In this document: positions 58,601-64,000 of the stretch, in pieces
Numbering within the stretch: position 1 is the first letter of the stretch
Layout: every line of letters begins with the position of its first letter
NCBI GenBank assembly: GCA_020736575.1
Contig: JAGPYM010000003.1
Location: 1,116,001 to 1,180,000, forward strand
Reading direction: 5' to 3'
Source of the DNA: Thelonectria olida
Lineage: Eukaryota > Ascomycota > Sordariomycetes > Hypocreales > Nectriaceae
DNA: 64,000 nucleotides
Position numbers and translations under genes: made by a program
Notes under the pieces: model-generated
What the model saw: only the letters and a program-made list of their open reading frames with translations
The model's database searches: none
Told to the model about the DNA's origin: nothing

Positions 58601-60457
58601 TTGACGGATCCATGGTCGCTCCAGTTGTCTCAGTGGAATGGACACTGTCTGATCGCGACCGCCCGAGACTCGGCCCTTCAAACCTGGGGAACCGCAATTG
58701 AGACGCTTGTTGACCACTTCCTCTACCAAAGCATTTACTCGGCCCGAGACATTCTTGATTCTATTCGCACTTGCTTGTTTTGATCGGGCGTCGAGTCTGC
58801 CCGAAAAAGTCTCCCTGGTTTTGACATGTCAGTTTTGCAAACGGAGCTGAAGTTGTTAGCCCGGGCTTGACTCGTCCTCGTCGTCTCCCTGCAGAAAGAA
58901 GCAACTGCAACTATCGCCGTCCCAACAGGGCAAGAGAGAAAATTTTTTCATCTTGTCTTCGGAGCGGTTGCAGACAGCCGCCGCAGCGACAAGCCGGATG
59001 CCAACAGAACTTCCTATCTAGGTAGGCAATATGGGCAAGTCGAGGGATGCCGAAGTGGAGAAATGCATCCATTTACAGGATTCGTGCTGTTGATATCCGC
59101 AGCGGTAACTGGACAGAAGCAAAAAAGCCACCCCCGGCATCAATTCTGCCTTTGCTTGGAATCCGGCAGGGCGGTGTCCCAAAAAAGCAAAGCAAATTAG
59201 AGGGAGGAGAGGGAATGGAGGTGGCGCACCGTCTCTGACTCTGTGCGTGTTTGCATTGCTTTTTGCGCTTCCAGGGCAAGCTTGACTGGTTTGACTGGGA
59301 AACGGATCCGCGGCTCAGAGCTGAAAACTGAAAGCGTTGGGACACGGGCGGCGCTCCGACGGCCAAGGGAGGAGCGAGCGAGCCCACCTCCGCATTACTC
59401 GTGTCTCGGCCTCACTGCGAGAGGCCGTCTCTATCACTAATTCTCCCACCGCCTTGTTGTCTCCAGACACTTGACCAGCGAGAAAACTACGCAGCTCGAC
59501 GCCAGACACGCCCCTCCACTCCCTTTTCCACCGTTTCCGCCAGATTGATGAGGGCTCGAGATACCGTTCCCGGCCACACAAATCCTGCCCAAGCAGCCAG
59601 AGGGAAGGTGGTCGACAATCAAGGCCGCTGGGTTGTTGCTGTCGGACCGGGCAGTGCGATCCAGATATGTAATCGCTTGTATGGAACTTAATAATGCCAG
59701 CTGGGACTTCTGACAAACGTCAGGCCTGGGGTGCCCATGAAGGAGAGCTCATCCCGACGCCCGAGGCAACGGTACCGCAGATTGGCCCTCGGGCTCTTTG
59801 GTTTGGGCCTTGATTCCATTCACTGTTTTTGGCTTGGATAGGCTGGTCCTCTCGGATCCTCTTCCCTGGGAGCGAGCCTGGCCCGTGGGAGAGCAGGGCA
59901 GGGCAGGCCCGTCAAGGCCCATGTGAAAGCTACAAAGTATGTGCCCAACGGTAGAGCCTGTCTGAGGAGGTAATCTTCGCCGTCTTTCCCCCCTCGTCTC
60001 TCCGTCTCCGTCCGTCCTCCCACCCACCCATCCGCCATCCCGCCCACGTTCGCCGACGCACGCCCCCTCCCTTCCTCGGGGTGTCGACACGCCCTCCTCC
60101 CCACAGTCCACAATCTCACACCCTTGCCCACGCCTCCTCCACAGGGCCTCCCACGCCCTCCCTCCCTTTTAGCCTTCAGGCAGGAAAGGGAATCAAGGGA
60201 TCCCACCCACACACCCCCCGGCTTCCCGGCTGCGCGTTCTCGATCCAAGTCGGCCTCATCCATTATCTTTATAACACCTTCCTCCCCGGGTCCATCCCAA
60301 GACCCTTCCTTCGATCTCTCTCCGCAACAAGAAGATATTCAGTCACCATCAACAACTTCATTACGAAGCACAGGCATCTTGCCTCAAGAGAACCCCATCA
60401 CCTTTCTCAACTCTCTCCACACCCGACTTACACCATCCACACATCACCACCGCAACA

Positions 60458-60922
60458 ATGTTTGGTTCATACGGTTCTTACAGCTCCATGTGTGCTGCTT
60501 CGCAGCCCATGGACATCACCTCCCGAAGCCTCAGCGCTCACGACGCCACCTGCGCCTTTCCCTCGTGGCCCCGACGAGACTCGCTATCCGAGTCCGACCG
60601 AGAGGAGCGTCCCTCGTCTTATCTCTCCGACGACGACCTCTTCCTTAGCGACCCCTTCGACGACGACACCCGCTCCGTGTCCAGTGCTGGCAGCGCTGGA
60701 TCTCCCGGCATCATCTCGCCTCCCCACATCAGCGATGCCGAGCTACTTCTAGAGATGGAGCGTGAGCGCTTGGCTCTCCAGCGCGAGTACGTACGCTGTG
60801 TCATCAGCGAGAAGGAGCGTCGTCGCTCCCAGGCGGCTCGCAAGCGCAAGGCCAGCAGCGGCAGCAGCAAGAAGTCCCCCAAGAACAAGCCGAGTGCTAT
60901 GGCTCCCATCTCTGAGGAGTAG
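60458..60922 (+). CDS. short charged protein of unknown function
   Basis: Intronless gene of 154 residues. The ATG has a good context (CAACAATG) after a C/T-rich leader with CACC and CAACA motifs, which sets it apart from the random frames around it. The front is Ser/Tyr/Gly-rich (FGSYGSYSSM). Residues about 45-80 are acidic and Ser-rich (LSDDDLFLSDPFDDD). A highly charged helix spans about residues 94-130 (ELLLEMERERLALQREYVR, then SEKERRRSQAARKRK), followed by a basic Ser/Lys tail that ends MAPISEE. The helix lacks the leucine spacing of a bZIP. I recall similar short proteins of unknown function in related fungi, but cannot name a family. It is the only gene I support in the last 17.5 kb. 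Confidence 0.75.
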   Translation: MFGSYGSYSSMCAASQPMDITSRSLSAHDATCAFPSWPRRDSLSESDREERPSSYLSDDDLFLSDPFDDDTRSVSSAGSAGSPGIISPPHISDAELLLEMERERLALQREYVRCVISEKERRRSQAARKRKASSGSSKKSPKNKPSAMAPISEE

Positions 60923-63900
60923 AAGCACCACTTGCTCTTGACGACTTTACGACTTATGATAGCGTACGTTGATGTGTGCTATTTGAATTCACACGTGCAT
61001 CTCACTAACATGAATATCAGGCTGCTTTACTTGCGATATACTCTGCAACATGATACCCCACGATACCACACTCCAGCTGAAGGGCATGTGCACAATAATA
61101 GCTGCACATGCAAAATGATCCACACCCACACAACAGACTATGTTACTGTTACTACTACGACGATAATCTTGGGACGCCATCAACAAGGTCTCAAAACGAC
61201 TTGCAACCCGTGAATGGGCTTCAACACACCCATTCTACGAATACCGAATACCGATCGATACTTTCTTCATTCATTATTCGTTACTCATTATTCATTACGC
61301 GCTGGCGCGACACGTTTTCAGCCAGTATCTAATGTATTGCTCTTTTTGGCACGGGTGCCTACCGATGACGCCATGCGGACAGAAGGGCGAGTCGCCGAGA
61401 GGGCCCGCCACCCCCACAAACAAACCATCGACACAACCCTCAGAAACGTGGCGCGGGGAATGAAAGAAGGCGGTCAAGCCTGATGATGGATTCTGGCCTC
61501 TGACTGTGACAACCACAATGAGTCAGAGCTTGCGGGTTCCGATCGGTGCCGAGGAGTGCCTTCTGCTTCGGTCGCCTTTCCGGGCGGATGGATTCCATCG
61601 GGTGTGGGGCTCGGATAAGAAGGTCTCGCAGCCCTCCTCTCCTCTCCCGGTCACTCTCCGTTCCGGCTTCTCCCTCGGGACATCGGTTCCTTTTTCCTTC
61701 CATTCTCATCAATTCTTTTTTACTATGTCATCATAATTCTTTTTTTGCTTTCGCGTCCGCGACCACTTCCGGTCCGGGACTCTCTATTACACACACCAGC
61801 ATTTGTTAGCGCATGGAGTCTTTTGTTTTCGGGCATTGCATCAAGCATCAGCATCACGGGCATGGAATGGGAGCATCGGGAATACAATACAACCCACCGC
61901 TGGGTTTTGGGCATTTGGGCATGGCATGGCATGGGAATAGCATAGCATAGATACCTAGGTAGTTTTAGTTATTTTGCACTCGATCACCGCTTGGAGCTGG
62001 TTGATCTAGAGATACCCTATCGGAGTACATTGGAATGAAACCTTTTCTATTACAGCTACAATTTCCTGCTTGCCTATGCGATGTGCTGCCTCGTGTGAAA
62101 TGCGCCTTCACATGACTTCAGGTTGGTTGGCATGGCTGGTCCTCGGTGACATGCCCTAAGCCTTGCTTGACCCAGTGACACACGCGCTCCTCAGCCCCAG
62201 GCTCGTCCGCCTGCCCTATCTTATCTGCTGCCTCACTCAGAGACGGCTAACTACAGGTTAGGCGGCCTCTGGTGTCACGGGCTCGAAATGCTGCGGCGGC
62301 GGCCACGGCGGCCTTTGGCACACAAATGTGCTTGCTGCTACGCACTTGCCACCGCCAGAAACTTGGTGCCATCATCGATTCGGTTGCCTTTGTGCTGGTT
62401 GCCAGCAATCCCGTGCCCGCGCCGCGCCGAGCCACCACCCGTCACATGGATTTTCGGGGACGTTGCAGCTTTTTTTGGCTGACGACGGGTCATGTGAGTC
62501 ACGGTTGAAGGCGTCAACGCCTCGGGTGCGGCGGTGGTTGAAAACGGAAAAGATGAGAATGCAATACGAGGGCGTGAGGTTTGCAAAGGGCGAACGGATG
62601 GATGGATGGATGGATGGATGGAATGTGTTTGCTGAGGGCGTGTGTCAGGGTCGTGGGATAGACGCGGATGATGCCCTTGGAGTAGCGGCACTTTGTACAT
62701 TGATGCGGAGTGTGTCTACTGTCATTCTCGAGAGAGGTTGGAATACCTGGTTGTAGACCATTTATCGCTTGATACTTGCGGTATGTATACGACGAACGCA
62801 GCCTGTCCCGGACGATGGTGGCCGAACGTCGGCCAGTAGGGAGCTGGTTGATCCGGCAATCTGAGACATTATCGCAAAGCAGGTGCCCAAAGGCATCCGG
62901 ATGATCACCTTGCGACCATGAGAACTCGCAGGGGAAAGAAGCTGACCACATCTGGAACTCTATATAGGAAGAAGCGAGTTATGGGCCGTGAGTAGGTGTC
63001 CAGCTGTTGCCCCTGCTTAGACTCGACCATGTTGAGGATTCAAACGTACAGTGGGTAATCTGGATAGATCTACTATGAAGCTCATGATCATACCGGATTC
63101 CTGAACTCATGTCCTAGGAGCGAAATACAATGACAACGTTGTTACTTGTTTATCTGGAGGCGGATCTGCGCGCAGGAGGCTGTTGAAAATGTGGGAGCAG
63201 ATGCTGGCCTGCCGGACGACGAGGGCAGAACTATGGTTCGAGGACGATAACTATGTTGTGGTTCGTTCGAATTAGAATTATGGCATCTAAACATCTCTAC
63301 AAGGGTGGTTCTTATTATCTTGTCTGCGTTGCTGGCTCGTGTGATGCACTCAGCCACGCTGCTTAGAAGTTGTATCGTCTGGAGTAACAAGTACAAAGCA
63401 AGAGGATAGAATCATTTCGGGAACAGAGGTTGTAGGAGTGCTATATGTCGCCGCCAGAAATGTATATCTCGGAACCCCCTTCAACGGAGTTCATGTGGTA
63501 GATTGCCTGGGAGCTGGTGGTGGAGGGGAGGCCAAAGAAGGGAGAAGAGGCTGGGGAACGACAGCCCAAGATCAGGTGAAGACCGTCACGGAGGTCCCAA
63601 GGTTGCTGCTCTCGGGAAGGTAGGAGGCGGTCCAGTGCAAGGTCCAGGTTTGATGGATATGTATCGTATGGGCTGCCGCCCATCTCTCACGCCTCGAAGG
63701 GCGAGACTAGAAAGATGGTACCCAGATTTCCGCTTCAGCCTCTATTCTAGGAACACAACTTCTGGATACAAGAAACGTAATAATTGGACAAAAACCCAAT
63801 GAAAGAGGCTATGCGAGCGAGCAATCAACGTTGAGGGTTGAGTTAGAGTTGACTTCGACAATTCATCAAACTCCGAAGCACGGCTGGCGGCAAGAATAGC

Positions 63901-64000
63901 GGACAGATCAGGACAACCAGCTTGCCCCCAACTAACGCCTTCGCCCTCGACGGAGAACAGGAGCTTCCTCAAGAAGCTGTCTTGTTCGGAGCCATAGGCT
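60923..64000. other. gene-free right flank
   Basis: No gene is supported in the last 3 kb. The front part should hold the 3' untranslated region of the gene at 60,458. A GGAT repeat lies at 62,596-62,621. Frames are short and without motifs. Confidence 0.5.
62596..62621. repeat. GGAT tetranucleotide repeat
   Basis: About six and a half tandem GGAT units without interruption. Confidence 0.9.

Larger units (their letters stand above)
46508..60457. other. 14-kb region without supportable protein genes
   Basis: No open frame here exceeds about 190 codons. Frames overlap on both strands, have no signal, membrane or family motif, and cannot be joined by plausible introns into a known protein. By eye the base composition is balanced, not the AT-rich type expected after repeat-induced point mutation. 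No transposase, reverse transcriptase or terminal repeats are visible. Simple repeats include a CT run at 48,944-48,964, a TC run at 51,620-51,649 and GCTT repeats at 55,606-55,627. A diverged tandem duplication lies at 46,712-47,010. The last 500 bases are C/T-rich and read as promoter and leader of the gene at 60,458. It may hold regulatory DNA or long non-coding RNAs. Confidence 0.6.

Noticed and set aside
46508..60457. RIP-degraded transposon block
   Set aside because: Composition is not clearly AT-rich, TA-rich runs are lacking and no transposon protein remnants are visible by eye; a proper RIP index was not computed.

Overview
The window is nuclear DNA of a filamentous ascomycete, most likely a Sordariomycete (Hypocreales or a close relative). 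This rests on the gene set and on gene style: introns are mostly 50-90 nt with GTAAGT/GTGAGT-like donors, CTAAC/CTGAC branch points and CAG/TAG acceptors, start codons sit in CAAAATG/CACCATG contexts, and pyrimidine-rich tracts precede many genes. No species can be named from sequence alone.

Layout. From 1.9 to 46.5 kb the window is densely packed with housekeeping genes, about one per 2.5-3 kb. In order they are: a small coiled-coil protein (+), a secreted pepsin-type aspartyl protease (-), the ER chaperone Lhs1/GRP170 (-), a Hub1 ubiquitin-like protein with a long Arg/Asp-rich front (-), a YAG7-like RGG protein (-), a CENP-W-like histone-fold protein (-) divergent from prefoldin subunit 4 (+), a DHA1-type MFS transporter (+), a 1,052-residue disordered protein (-), cobalamin-independent methionine synthase (+), an AT-hook protein (+), threonine synthase (+), a mitochondrial carrier (-), the CCCH protein Tma46/DFRP1 (-), the 53-residue OST subunit Ost4 (+), the mRNA-export adaptor Yra1/ALY (+), the Hsp90 co-chaperone p23/Sba1 (-) and the ESCRT-III subunit Vps24/CHMP3 (+). 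I rebuilt exon structures by hand so that splice sites, reading phase and family motifs agree.

From 46.5 kb to the right edge the picture changes. About 14 kb (46,508-60,457) has no gene I can support. One short intronless gene of 154 codons follows at 60,458-60,922, and then another 3 kb without genes. By eye this stretch is not strongly AT-rich, shows no transposon ORFs and no long terminal repeats, and contains simple repeats plus one diverged tandem duplication. It reads like a large regulatory or non-coding-RNA region, not a transposon graveyard, but that is inference.

Functional links. Several genes serve protein folding and secretion (lhs1, ost4, aspartyl protease, prefoldin 4, p23), RNA handling (hub1, yra1, tma46, YAG7-like) and aspartate-family amino-acid synthesis (methionine synthase and threonine synthase, 3.5 kb apart). 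There is no sign of a biosynthetic cluster. The most interesting points are an 806-nt intron in yra1 where almost all other introns are under 140 nt, the RD/RS-Hub1 fusion, a possible RAD51AP1-like C-terminal motif on the AT-hook protein, and the large gene-free region on the right.
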